Source: Mangrovicoccus sp. HB161399 (lineage in GTDB: Bacteria > Pseudomonadota > Alphaproteobacteria > Rhodobacterales > Rhodobacteraceae). From it: a stretch of 64,000 nt of DNA. Shown one piece after another: positions 34,946-42,913 of this stretch (positions are counted from its first letter, which is position 1; each line of letters starts with the position of its first letter). The notes under the pieces were generated by a model. It worked only from the letters and a program-made list of their open reading frames with translations, ran no database searches and was not told the origin of the DNA. The stretch covers positions 62,001 through 126,000 of the forward strand of contig NZ_JAATVU010000010.1 of assembly GCF_013184745.1 (NCBI RefSeq), read 5' to 3'. A program made the position numbers and the translations under genes.

Positions 34946-35896
34946 TCAGCCTTGCAGGTCTGCCCACATCTGCTGGTCGCGCTCGGCGGTCCAGACGCGG
35001 GGGGTGTCGATGCCGCGGGCCTCGTCCCAAGCACGGGCGACGTTGAAGGGCAGGCAGTGCTCGTAGATCGCGTAATCCCCGAATTTCGGGTCGCATTCCG
35101 CGCGCACCGCGTCCCAGGCCTCCTTCAGCGTGCCGCCCCGCGCCGCGACCTTGGCCACCGGCTTGTAGGTCGAGGCGACGAAATCCGCCGTGTTGGCAAG
35201 GGCTTCGGCCACCATTGCCTCGCCCACCAGCGCATCGCCGCGGCCCGGCGCGATCGATTTGGGCGCGAACTCCGCGATCGCGGCCAGGGTGTCGGGCCAG
35301 TCGCCGAAATGGCCGTCGCCGCAATAGCAGGCCGAGTGGTATTCCACGATGTCGCCGGTGAACATCACCTCCTGGTCGGGCACCCAGATCACAGCGTCGC
35401 CCGCGGTATGGGCGCGACCCAGATGCATGATGTCGACGCGGCGGCGGCCGAGATACACGGTCATGCGGTCCGAGAAGGTCGTGGTCGGCCAGGTCAGGCC
35501 GGGGATTTCCTCATGGCCCTGGAAGAGCCGCGGGAAGCGGCCGAATTCGCTGTCCCAGTCCTCCTGGCCGCGCTCGGCGACCTGGGCGCGGGCGGTGTCG
35601 GACATGATCATCTCGCGCGCGCCATAGGCCGAGGCGCCGAGCACGCGCACGGCGTGGTAATGGGTCAGCACCAGATGCGAGATCGGCTTGTCGGTGACCG
35701 AGCGAACGCAGTCCATGACCTTGCGGGCGAGGCGCGGGGTGGCCTGGGCCTCGACGATCATGACGCTCTCGTCGCCGATGATGACGCCGGTATTGGGATC
35801 GCCCTGCGCGGTGAAGGCATAGAGCCCCTCGCCCACCTCGGTGAAGCTGACGACCTTCTCCTCAAGGTCCCCGGCAGATGCAAATGCCTTGTTCAT
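34946..35896 (-). CDS. MBL-fold hydrolase with altered metal motif
   Basis: The product has 316 residues without a signal peptide. The usual HxHxDH motif reads HYHAVR (79-84), so the Asp and third His of that motif are replaced, while the later GRAHTAGD and FTGDIVEYHS blocks keep their His and Asp. This suggests a one-metal or modified centre. It is the first gene of the leftward operon (MBL, monooxygenase, DUF2783, TRAP, periplasmic MBL), divergent from a MarR gene. Its promoter contains the island's MarR operator. Confidence 0.85.
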   Translation of the reverse strand: MNKAFASAGDLEEKVVSFTEVGEGLYAFTAQGDPNTGVIIGDESVMIVEAQATPRLARKVMDCVRSVTDKPISHLVLTHYHAVRVLGASAYGAREMIMSDTARAQVAERGQEDWDSEFGRFPRLFQGHEEIPGLTWPTTTFSDRMTVYLGRRRVDIMHLGRAHTAGDAVIWVPDQEVMFTGDIVEYHSACYCGDGHFGDWPDTLAAIAEFAPKSIAPGRGDALVGEAMVAEALANTADFVASTYKPVAKVAARGGTLKEAWDAVRAECDPKFGDYAIYEHCLPFNVARAWDEARGIDTPRVWTAERDQQMWADLQG

Positions 35897-36000
35897 CGCG
35901 TTTCCTCGTCTTCGGGCACAGGTCGAGGAGCGCCGGGACCGCCCTCCTTGGCGCTGCCCGGCCGGATCTCCTCCCCGAAACCCGTCGCTGTTGCAACGTC

Positions 36001-36029
36001 ATTAGTCGTTACATTTGCAACGGTGTCAA
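36001..36029 (-). promoter_or_regulatory. promoter of the MBL/monooxygenase/TRAP operon with MarR operator
   Basis: Read leftwards, TTGACA (36029-36024) and ACTAAT (36006-36001) are 17 bp apart. The spacer is one C plus CGTTGCAAATGTAACG (36022-36007), nearly the same dyad and position as at hmgA. A further GTTGCAAC palindrome is at 35990-35997, just downstream of the -10. Confidence 0.7.
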
Positions 36030-36219
36030 GTGCAACTTTTTATCGAGAGACAAGCCGCCGATGCCCTCTTCGCATCGCGAGTGTCGCCAGCATATATATG
36101 TGCATTCTTCCAGCATATTATAGGGTGTATCGCCAGGCCCGCATGTCGATCCGACCCTGAAACCTTGCAGCCAGCTCCCACAATTCGGTGCATCAGTAAC
36201 TATATTCGCGGACGAATCC

Positions 36220-36233
36220 CGTTGCAGTTGCAC
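36220..36233. promoter_or_regulatory. TTGCA-type half-sites before the third marR
   Basis: CGTTGCAGTTGCAC lies about 50 bp upstream of the marR start and resembles the operators at 27419, 28631 and 36007, though as a direct rather than inverted pair. The 36,040-36,220 stretch is AT-richer and holds nothing else recognisable. Confidence 0.35.
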
Positions 36234-36283
36234 CCAGACGCCAAGTCCTGCCATAACAGGACCAGCCGCAGACGGAGACACGC

Positions 36284-36757
36284 TTGCCCCGCAAAGACCA
36301 GCCCCCGGAGCCAGAATTCAACCTGGAGAACTTCCTGCCCTACCTGCTGAACCAGGCGGCGGAACGCACCAGCGAGGAGTTCCACGAGCATTACCGCGCC
36401 GAATACGACCTGACCCGGACGCAGTGGCGCGTCGTCGCCAATCTCGGGCGCTTCGGCTCGATGGCCGCGGCAGAGATCTGCCGCATCTCGCATATCGAGA
36501 AGACTGCGGTCAGCCGCGCTGTGTCAGTGCTGGAATCGCGCGGACTGCTGGCGCGCAGCCGCGATGCGGCGGACAAGCGGCAGGAGAGCCTGACCCTGAC
36601 GCCCGCGGGAACGGAGGTGTTCCGCACACTGGGGAAGCGGGCCATCGATTATGACGACCGCCTGCGCAGCCGCCTCGGGCCGCATCTGAGCTCGCAGCTC
36701 GAGGCGATGCTGCGGCAGCTGATCCTCGCGGCCGGCAGCGGAGACGGAGACGGCTGA
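36284..36757 (+). CDS. MarR-family regulator
   Basis: The product has 157 residues, with the MarR HTH at YDLTRTQWRVVANLGRFG and HIEKTAVSRAVSVLESRGLL, and the wing DAADKRQESLTLT. The likely start is a TTG at 36284, six bases after GGAG; no ATG or GTG fits the conserved N-terminus (ENFLPYLLNQAAE). It is divergent from the MBL/monooxygenase/TRAP operon and is its probable repressor. It ends 3 bp from the stop of the convergent Rieske gene. Confidence 0.88.
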   Translation: MPRKDQPPEPEFNLENFLPYLLNQAAERTSEEFHEHYRAEYDLTRTQWRVVANLGRFGSMAAAEICRISHIEKTAVSRAVSVLESRGLLARSRDAADKRQESLTLTPAGTEVFRTLGKRAIDYDDRLRSRLGPHLSSQLEAMLRQLILAAGSGDGDG

Positions 36758-36760
36758 CGC

Positions 36761-37114
36761 TCATCCGCCGATCAGCACCATGCCGTCCTCGAGTTGCAGC
36801 GGCACCGGGTCGAGGCCGCAGGGGGCGACCAGGTCCGCCGCGCCGGTGACGGCATCGAACATCGCCCCATGCGCGGTGCACATCAGCCGCGTGCCGTCCG
36901 CCGACAGGATGTTGCCGCCCTGATAGTCCAGCGGCAGGTACTGGTGCGGGCAGGCATTGACGAAGGCACGCAGCCCCGCCCCGTCGCGGACAAGCAGCAG
37001 CGGGAACTGCCCGGCCGCGCTATCCACCGTTAGGGCCTGAACCCTGTCCAGATCGGCAAGCGCGCAGACTTGCGTGCCCGCGGGCGGCGCAGAGCTGTAA
37101 TCGGTCCAGGGCAT
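36761..37114 (-). CDS. small Rieske [2Fe-2S] protein
   Basis: The product has 117 residues. The cluster ligands are Cys55-x-His57 (ACPHQ) and Cys79-x2-His82 (CTAHG), as in Rieske ferredoxins; there is no oxygenase domain. The ATG at 37114 follows GGAGAGA. It lies 70 bp after hpd in the same direction and is probably co-transcribed. 4-hydroxyphenylpyruvate dioxygenase needs no ferredoxin, so it may serve another oxygenase, or only share the promoter. Confidence 0.88.
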   Translation of the reverse strand: MPWTDYSSAPPAGTQVCALADLDRVQALTVDSAAGQFPLLLVRDGAGLRAFVNACPHQYLPLDYQGGNILSADGTRLMCTAHGAMFDAVTGAADLVAPCGLDPVPLQLEDGMVLIGG

Positions 37115-37184
37115 CGCGGTCTCTCCGGGCACGGACAAGGCCGCCCCGGTCGCCCGGAGCGGCGGGATCATCGGGACAGGGAGG

Positions 37185-38297
37185 CTATTCCGCCGGCTCG
37201 GCCTTCAGCACGCCGCGGCGGATCTGGTCCTCCTCGATCGACTCGAAGAGCGCGCGGAAATTGCCCTCGCCGAATCCGTCATCGCCCTTGCGCTGGATGA
37301 ATTCGAAGAAGATCGGGCCGATCACCGTCCTGGAGAAGATCTGCAGCAGGATCCGGGTCTCGCCGCCGCCGACCACGCCCTCGCCGTCGATCAGGATGCC
37401 GTGCTTCCGCATCCGCTCCAGCGGCTCCTGGTGGCCCGTCACCCGGCGGCGGGACATCTCGTAATAGGTGTCCGGCGGCCCCGGCATGAAGTCCATGCCC
37501 GCCGCCGCGATCGCGTCGGTCCCGGCATAGATGTCCTCGGAGGCGATGGCGATGTGCTGGATGCCCTCGCCCTTGTATTCCTTGAGATATTCCTCGATCT
37601 GGCTGTGCTCGTCCGTGGACTCGTTGATCGGGATGCGGATCTTGCCGTCCGGCGAGGTCAGCGCCCGGCTGACCAGCCCGGTCTGCTTGCCCTTGATGTC
37701 GAAATACTTGATTTCGCGGAAATTGAACGTGTCGTGGTAGAACTTGTACCAGGTGTCCATGTTGCCGCGCACGACATTGTGGGTCAGGTGGTCGAGATAG
37801 TAGAAGCCGAAGCCCTCGGGACGCGGGTTCTCCTCGCCCAGCCAGTCGAATTCCGCCGCATAGCAGGAGCCGTCCGCGCCATAGGTGTCAACGAAATACA
37901 GCAGCGATCCGCCGATGCCATGGACCGCCGGGACGTCCAGCGACTTGCCCGGCCCGGTGTATTCCGTGGCACCCGTGTCGAGCGCGCGCTGCAGGGCCTT
38001 CTGCGCATCGACCACGCGCCAGGCCATGGCAGGGGCGCAAGGACCGTGGTCCGCGACGAAGCCCGCGGCATGGCTGCCCGGTTCGGCATTCAGCAGGTAG
38101 TTGATGTCGCCCTGGCGGTAGAGGGTGATCGCCTTGCTGCGATGCCTGGCGACCGGAACGAAGCCCATCTGGCGGAAGATCGTGTCGAGCTTTTCCGGCT
38201 CGGGATGGGCGAATTCGACGAATTCGAACCCGTCCGTGCCGGCCGGGTTCCTGGCGGAAATTTCGGGCTTCGGGGCGTCATGCGGGAAGGGTCCCAT
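37185..38297 (-). CDS. hpd: 4-hydroxyphenylpyruvate dioxygenase
   Basis: The product has 370 residues with two vicinal-oxygen-chelate domains. The iron ligands are visible in DHLTHNV (His), GIQHIAIAS (His) and FFEFIQRKG (Glu). It converts 4-hydroxyphenylpyruvate to homogentisate (EC 1.13.11.27), the entry to the hmgA-maiA-fahA route. The ATG at 38297 is preferred to one 6 bp upstream because GGAGG is then 8 bases away rather than 2. It is divergent from an Lrp gene. Confidence 0.97.
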   Translation of the reverse strand: MGPFPHDAPKPEISARNPAGTDGFEFVEFAHPEPEKLDTIFRQMGFVPVARHRSKAITLYRQGDINYLLNAEPGSHAAGFVADHGPCAPAMAWRVVDAQKALQRALDTGATEYTGPGKSLDVPAVHGIGGSLLYFVDTYGADGSCYAAEFDWLGEENPRPEGFGFYYLDHLTHNVVRGNMDTWYKFYHDTFNFREIKYFDIKGKQTGLVSRALTSPDGKIRIPINESTDEHSQIEEYLKEYKGEGIQHIAIASEDIYAGTDAIAAAGMDFMPGPPDTYYEMSRRRVTGHQEPLERMRKHGILIDGEGVVGGGETRILLQIFSRTVIGPIFFEFIQRKGDDGFGEGNFRALFESIEEDQIRRGVLKAEPAE

Positions 38298-38355
38298 GCG
38301 CATCTCCTCCTCTGGGCTGTTCTCCTGCCACAATGCGGGAAACCGGATGCAAGGG

Positions 38356-38371
38356 GGTTGCATTTGAAACC
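38356..38371. promoter_or_regulatory. probable Lrp operator between hpd and lrp
   Basis: GGTTGCATTTGAAACC is an imperfect 16-bp dyad in the 130-bp divergent gap. It is enclosed by a longer weak dyad (GGATG at 38345, CATCC at 38371). It again contains a TTGCATTTG core, recalling the MarR sites of the island. Confidence 0.45.
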
Positions 38372-38427
38372 ATCCAGGATGGAAAGATGACCGCAGGGAT
38401 GCATGATTTCGGGAAAGGATGCACGGA

Positions 38428-38904
38428 ATGCGCATCGATGATTACGACCGCGCAATCTTGGACGCATTGCAGCACGACGGGGCGATGACCAATGCGGCAC
38501 TGTCGGAGCTGGCGAACCTCTCGGCCTCGCAATGTTCGCGGCGCCGCGCGGCGCTGGAGGCGGCCGGGATCATCTCGGGCTACGCGGCGCGGCTCGACGC
38601 GAAGAAGCTGGGGCTCGGCCTCCGGGCGATCACGCGGGTCAACCTGCGCATGCACGGACAGGGCAGCGAGGACAGTTTCGCCCGCTTCGTGGCCCTCCAG
38701 CCCGAGATCCGCGCGGCCTATTCCGTTTCGGGCGATGCCGATTACGTGCTGGAGATCAACGCGCGCGACCTGGAGGCCTTCGCGGAGTTCATCCATGGCC
38801 GCCTGCTGCCGCATCCGCAGGTGGCGCAGGTCCGCTCGGAAATCGTGCTGCAGGTCCTCAAGGACCGCGAGGGCCTGGATCTGGACGCCCTGCTGCCGCG
38901 CTGA
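38428..38904 (+). CDS. Lrp/AsnC-family regulator
   Basis: The product has 158 residues. An N-terminal HTH (DDYDRAILDALQHDG, LSELANLSASQCSRRRAAL) is followed by the RAM ligand-binding domain (RAAYSVSGDADYVLEINARD). The ATG at 38428 has AAAGG nine bases upstream; an ATG three codons earlier has no such spacing. Position suggests control of the divergent hpd gene in response to an aromatic amino acid, as for HpdR-type regulators. Confidence 0.92.
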   Translation: MRIDDYDRAILDALQHDGAMTNAALSELANLSASQCSRRRAALEAAGIISGYAARLDAKKLGLGLRAITRVNLRMHGQGSEDSFARFVALQPEIRAAYSVSGDADYVLEINARDLEAFAEFIHGRLLPHPQVAQVRSEIVLQVLKDREGLDLDALLPR

Positions 38905-38914
38905 CCGCCGCGGA

Positions 38915-39694
38915 TCAGGCCTCGCCGTATTCGGCCACGGGCCGCGGCAGCTTCCGGCTGGGACCGTCGCAGAGTTCGGCCGTGATCCTCTGGGCGGCCT
39001 CCGTCACGATGGTCCGGAAGGCGCGCGGCTGCGCCTCGTGCCGGGTGCGGGGGACATACAGGCTGACCGCGGCGAAAGCCTCGCCGGCATGGTTGCGGAT
39101 CGAGGCAGCGACGGCGGCGATGTCCCGCTCCCGCGCCAGCTCGCCCGCGGCAAAGCCTGCCGCCGCCATCGACGCATAGGCCTCTGCCCGCCGTCCCGGC
39201 GGCAGCATCGGCGGGCGCGCCTCGGCATGCTGCACCGCGTAATCGGCCTGCCGCGCCTCGCCGGCGGCCGCAAGGTGCAGCATGCCGGTCGGCGTCTCGT
39301 GCAGCGGCATCGCGCCCTTCAGCACGTCTGCCGCGACGCGCAGCGCGCGCGTGCCCTCGACGGATTCCACGACCGTCAGCCGCCCGCCATCCAGCACCGT
39401 CACGAAGCCTGTCTCGCCGTAATCCGCGACCAGCCCCTCCAGCACCGGCCGCGATGCCGCCACCAGCGCGGAACTGTCGTTCAGCACCCGTCCCAGCGTT
39501 GCCGCCAAAGGACCGAGACGGTAGCGGCCGCGTGTCACCCGCTGCAGCAGCCCGATCCTTGTCAGCCCGTCGGCGAGGTCGAAGGCCCCGCTCGTCGACA
39601 CCCCCAGTTCCCGCGCGATCTCCGTCAGGCTCCATTCCGGTGCGACGGCGGAAAAAAGCCTCAGAACCTGCCCCGTTTTCCGCAATGAGCGCAT
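38915..39694 (-). CDS. IclR-family transcriptional regulator
   Basis: The product has 259 residues. The winged HTH is at about 5-65 (LRLFSAVAPEWSLTEIARELGVSTSGAFDLADGL), followed by the IclR effector domain (LVADYGETGFVTVLDGGRLTVVESVEG...AMPLHETPTGMLHLAAA). It is divergent from hpaB across 151 bp that contain two inverted repeats, so it probably controls the hpaB operon. Confidence 0.92.
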   Translation of the reverse strand: MRSLRKTGQVLRLFSAVAPEWSLTEIARELGVSTSGAFDLADGLTRIGLLQRVTRGRYRLGPLAATLGRVLNDSSALVAASRPVLEGLVADYGETGFVTVLDGGRLTVVESVEGTRALRVAADVLKGAMPLHETPTGMLHLAAAGEARQADYAVQHAEARPPMLPPGRRAEAYASMAAAGFAAGELARERDIAAVAASIRNHAGEAFAAVSLYVPRTRHEAQPRAFRTIVTEAAQRITAELCDGPSRKLPRPVAEYGEA

Positions 39695-39725
39695 TTCCGC
39701 ATTCTCCCTTTCCCGGTGAAACCAC

Positions 39726-39769
39726 TTTTCCGTTCATTCCGGAAAAAAGACAGGTATCTTCCGATACCT
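39726..39769. promoter_or_regulatory. inverted repeats between iclR and hpaB
   Basis: Two dyads are visible: TTTTCCG (39726-39732) with CGGAAAA (39740-39746), and AGGTATC (39752-39758) with GATACCT (39763-39769), the second perfect with a 4-base gap. They are the best candidates for IclR operators and hpaB promoter control. Confidence 0.55.
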
Positions 39770-39845
39770 TTCGGCATGTCCGCCCGCCTGCGAATTTCGC
39801 TTCAGAACCTGAAACCTGAACGGTTCGCTCTATGGGAGGAGCATC

Positions 39846-41399
39846 ATGAAAGACCAGATCGCCCCGGCAACGACCCTGCCCTATACCGGCGCGGAATTCC
39901 TCGACAGCATCCGCGACGGGCGCGAAATCTATGTCCATGGCGAGCGCGTCCGGGACGTCACCGCGCATCCGGCCTTCCGCAACTCCGCCCGCATGGTCGC
40001 CCGCTGGTACGACCGGCTGGCCGCGGAGCGGGACACGCTGGGCCGTCCGACCGATACGGGCTCGGGCGGCTGGACCCATCCCTATTTCCTCGGCCCGAAA
40101 AGCGCGGAGGAGCTGGTCGCCGGGCGCGACGCGATCGCGCGGCTGCAGAAGGTGGCCAATGGCTGGATGGGCCGGTCGCCCGACTACAAGGCGGCGTTCC
40201 TGGGCACGCTCGGCGCCAATGCGGAGTTCTACGGCGAATATGCCGGCAATGCCCGTGCCTGGTATGCCCGCACGCAGGAGCGGGTCGACTACTGGAACCA
40301 CGCCATCGTCAACCCGCCGATCGACCGCCACCTGCCGGTGGAGGAGACCGGCAATGTCTTCATGCAGGTGGAGAGGGAAACCGATGCCGGGCTGGTCGTG
40401 TCGGGCGCCAAGGTGGTCGCCACCGGCTCGGCCCTGACGCACTACAATTTCATCGCCCATTACGGCATCCCCATCAAGGAGAAGAAATTCGCGCTGATCT
40501 TCACCGCACCGATGGCCTCCGAGGGCGTCAAGCTGATCAGCCGCGCCAGCTACGAGCTGAACGCCGCCGTCATGGGCACGCCCTTCGACTACCCACTCAG
40601 TTCCCGGCTCGACGAGAACGACGCGATCCTGGTCTTCGACAAGGTGCTGGTGCCGTGGGAGAACGTCTTCGTCTACGGCGATGTCGAGAAGATCAACGCG
40701 TTCTTCCCGGCTTCTGGCTTCGTGCCGCGCTTCACGCTGCATGGTGCCACGCGGCTGGCGGTGAAGCTCGACTTCATCTCGGGGCTGTTCTCCAAAGCGC
40801 TGGAGGCGACCGGCTCCGGCGTGTTCCGAGGCCCGCAGACGGCGGTGGGCGAGGTCCTGGCCTGGCGCAACCTGTTCTGGGGCATCTCGGATGCCATGGT
40901 GAAATCGCCGATCCCTTGGGAGGGCACAGACGGCTACGTCCTGCCGAACATGAATTACGGCCTCGCCTCGCGGGTCTTCGCGCCGATGGCCTATTCCCGG
41001 ATCAAGGAGCTGATCGAAAGGCACGTGGCTTCGGGGCTGATCTACCTGCCGTCCTCCGCGCTCGATTTCGCCAACGAGGATGTCCGCCCCTATCTCGACC
41101 GCTTCGTGCGCGGCTCCAACGGCATGGTGGCGATCGACCGGGTGAAGCTGCTGAAGCTGCTGTGGGATGCGATGGGATCGGAATTCGGCGGGCGGCACGA
41201 ACTCTACGAGACCAACTACGCGGGCAACTACGAGAACATCCGCATCGAGACCCTGCTGACCGCGAAGGCCACGGGCGAGATGGACATGCTGCACGGGCTC
41301 GTCGAGGACTACATGTCCGAATACGACCTCTCGGGCTGGACCGCGCCCGATCTGGTGAACCCCTGGGACGTCAACCGGCTCTCGGCCGGCTTCCAGTAA
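39846..41399 (+). CDS. hpaB: 4-hydroxyphenylacetate 3-monooxygenase-type oxygenase (HpaB family)
   Basis: The product has 517 residues, the length of HpaB large components. Recognisable blocks are [57 protein letters not shown] and the C-terminal [20 protein letters not shown]. These FADH2-dependent oxygenases ortho-hydroxylate phenols. No ring-cleavage genes for homoprotocatechuate follow, so the true substrate may differ. GGGAGGAG lies before the ATG. It heads an operon with an FAD synthetase and a flavin reductase. Confidence 0.88.
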   Translation: MKDQIAPATTLPYTGAEFLDSIRDGREIYVHGERVRDVTAHPAFRNSARMVARWYDRLAAERDTLGRPTDTGSGGWTHPYFLGPKSAEELVAGRDAIARLQKVANGWMGRSPDYKAAFLGTLGANAEFYGEYAGNARAWYARTQERVDYWNHAIVNPPIDRHLPVEETGNVFMQVERETDAGLVVSGAKVVATGSALTHYNFIAHYGIPIKEKKFALIFTAPMASEGVKLISRASYELNAAVMGTPFDYPLSSRLDENDAILVFDKVLVPWENVFVYGDVEKINAFFPASGFVPRFTLHGATRLAVKLDFISGLFSKALEATGSGVFRGPQTAVGEVLAWRNLFWGISDAMVKSPIPWEGTDGYVLPNMNYGLASRVFAPMAYSRIKELIERHVASGLIYLPSSALDFANEDVRPYLDRFVRGSNGMVAIDRVKLLKLLWDAMGSEFGGRHELYETNYAGNYENIRIETLLTAKATGEMDMLHGLVEDYMSEYDLSGWTAPDLVNPWDVNRLSAGFQ

Positions 41400-41464
41400 A
41401 GCGCGGCACCGAGGGTGCGGGAGGGCGGATGCTCTCCCGCATCGCCGCCGCAAGGAGGACTGCC

Positions 41465-42070
41465 ATGCTCGATTTCTGCGGAGACGCGACACGGGTGCTG
41501 CCGGACCATGCCGTGCGGCTCGCGGCCTCGGTCGTCACCATCGGCGCCTTCGACGGCGTCCATCTGGGGCATCAGTCCCTGGTCCGCGGTGCCGTCGCCG
41601 AGGCCCGCGAGATCGGCGTCCCGGCCGTGGTCTGGACGTTCGATCCGCCGCCCAAGGTAATGTTCGGCCGGGCGGAACCGCTGGTCTCCACCGCCGGAAA
41701 GCTGGCGCGGCTGGCCGCGCTCGGCCCGGACGTGATCGTGCTGGCCTCCTTCACCCGCGCCTATGCCGCCCGTCCGGCCGCGGCCTTCCTCGCCGACCTA
41801 GCCCGCATCGCGCCGCGGCGGGTCCATGTCGGCGCGGATTTCCGCTTCGGCGCGGGACAGGCGGGCGACGTGGCGCTGCTGGCCCGGCATCTGCCGGTCC
41901 ATGTGCCGCGGAAACTCTGCTGCCCGGCGGGCGTGCCGGTCTCGTCCACCCGCATCCGGGCGCTGCTGCGCGCGGGACGCCCAGCCGAGGCGCAAGCGCT
42001 GATGACCGGCGGATTTCCGGCCCGCGCGGCCGGGCACCGCCTGATCGAGGATTTCAGAGGGAGGATCTGA
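41465..42070 (+). CDS. FAD synthetase (RibF adenylyltransferase domain only)
   Basis: The product has 201 residues. It has the nucleotidyl-transferase motif GAFDGVHLGH (27-36), VWTFDPPPKVMFG, HVGADFRFGAGQAGD and the closing SSTRIRALLRAGRPAEAQALM. It ends there, without the riboflavin-kinase domain of full RibF (about 310 residues), so it would only make FAD from FMN. A perfect AGGAGG precedes the ATG at 41465. Set between hpaB and hpaC, it is probably a dedicated FAD supplier. Confidence 0.87.
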   Translation: MLDFCGDATRVLPDHAVRLAASVVTIGAFDGVHLGHQSLVRGAVAEAREIGVPAVVWTFDPPPKVMFGRAEPLVSTAGKLARLAALGPDVIVLASFTRAYAARPAAAFLADLARIAPRRVHVGADFRFGAGQAGDVALLARHLPVHVPRKLCCPAGVPVSSTRIRALLRAGRPAEAQALMTGGFPARAAGHRLIEDFRGRI

Positions 42071-42074
42071 CCCC

Positions 42075-42572
42075 ATGACCGAGACGACCACCATCGATCC
42101 GCGCCTGCTGCGCGATGCCTGCGGCCGCTTCGCCACCGGCGTGACCGTGATCACCACGCGCAGCGGCGCGGGCGATTTCGGCATGACCGCGAACGCCTTC
42201 ATGTCGGTGTCGCTCGACCCGCCGCTGATCGCGGTCTCGCTCGGGCGCAAGGCCCGGATGCTGGCCGAGATACGCGCGGCGCGCCGCTATGCCGTCAACG
42301 TCCTGGCCGGGGACATGGAACCGGTCGCAATGCATTTCGCCGGCCGCCACGACCCGGCTCTGGCCTCGGTGCTGGGCGAAGAGGACGGCCTGCCGGTTCT
42401 GGCCGGGGCGGCGGCCGTGTTCCACACCGACGTGGTGCAGGAGATCGAAGCGGGCGACCACGTCCTGTTCATCGGCCATGTCCGCCGCATTGCGCAGGAC
42501 GCGGATGCGCCGCCCCTCCTTTTCCACGCCGGACGCTTCGGCCTTCTCGCGCCTCCGCGCCGCGCAGCCTGA
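42075..42572 (+). CDS. hpaC: flavin reductase, HpaC-type
   Basis: The product has 165 residues, typical of flavin reductase-like FMN-binding proteins: CGRFATGVTVITTR, MTANAFMSVSLDPPLIAVSLG, YAVNVLAGDM, LFIGHVRRI. It would supply FADH2 to the HpaB protein. It starts 4 bp after the FAD synthetase stop, with GGGAGG upstream. Confidence 0.92.
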   Translation: MTETTTIDPRLLRDACGRFATGVTVITTRSGAGDFGMTANAFMSVSLDPPLIAVSLGRKARMLAEIRAARRYAVNVLAGDMEPVAMHFAGRHDPALASVLGEEDGLPVLAGAAAVFHTDVVQEIEAGDHVLFIGHVRRIAQDADAPPLLFHAGRFGLLAPPRRAA

Positions 42573-42913
42573 GCGGGCGCCTGCGGTGCGGGGCGCAGCC
42601 GCAAGCCGCGGTCGCCATCTGAGCATTTCCGCGCAGGTGCAACATCCCGCCGCTCTTCGCGGGACAAGCGCAACAGGTCCGACCGGAGGACGCCCGCGCC
42701 GGTGCCGCATCGTCGGCCGCAACAGGCCGGGCGGACCGCGCCGCGCGCCTCCAAGGAGGCCGGAGACGGAGCCGTTTCCCCGCATGGCGAAACCCGGCAG
42801 GGACGCCAGCCGGCCAGACCCCGGCTCCCGCCCGCCCGCTGCCGGAATCCGGACCGAAGGCCCGCGCTGCAACGGACGCCGCGAAGAGCCGGAAGGCCCC
42901 CGGGCCTGCGGAC
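42573..42913. other. no gene seen
   Basis: These 341 bp separate two convergent operons (hpaBC and urtABCDE). The DNA is GC-rich with several possible stems but no clean terminator with a T-run and no convincing reading frame. Confidence 0.45.

Noticed and set aside
33207-35324. Upstream extension of the FAD monooxygenase frame into the MBL gene
   Set aside because: The ATG at 34829 has a strong ribosome site and begins the conserved N-terminus; the extension only reads through the neighbour in a wrong phase.
38742-41492. A 916-codon minus-strand open frame
   Set aside because: It is antisense to hpaB and the end of lrp and crosses iclR in another phase; no start signal.
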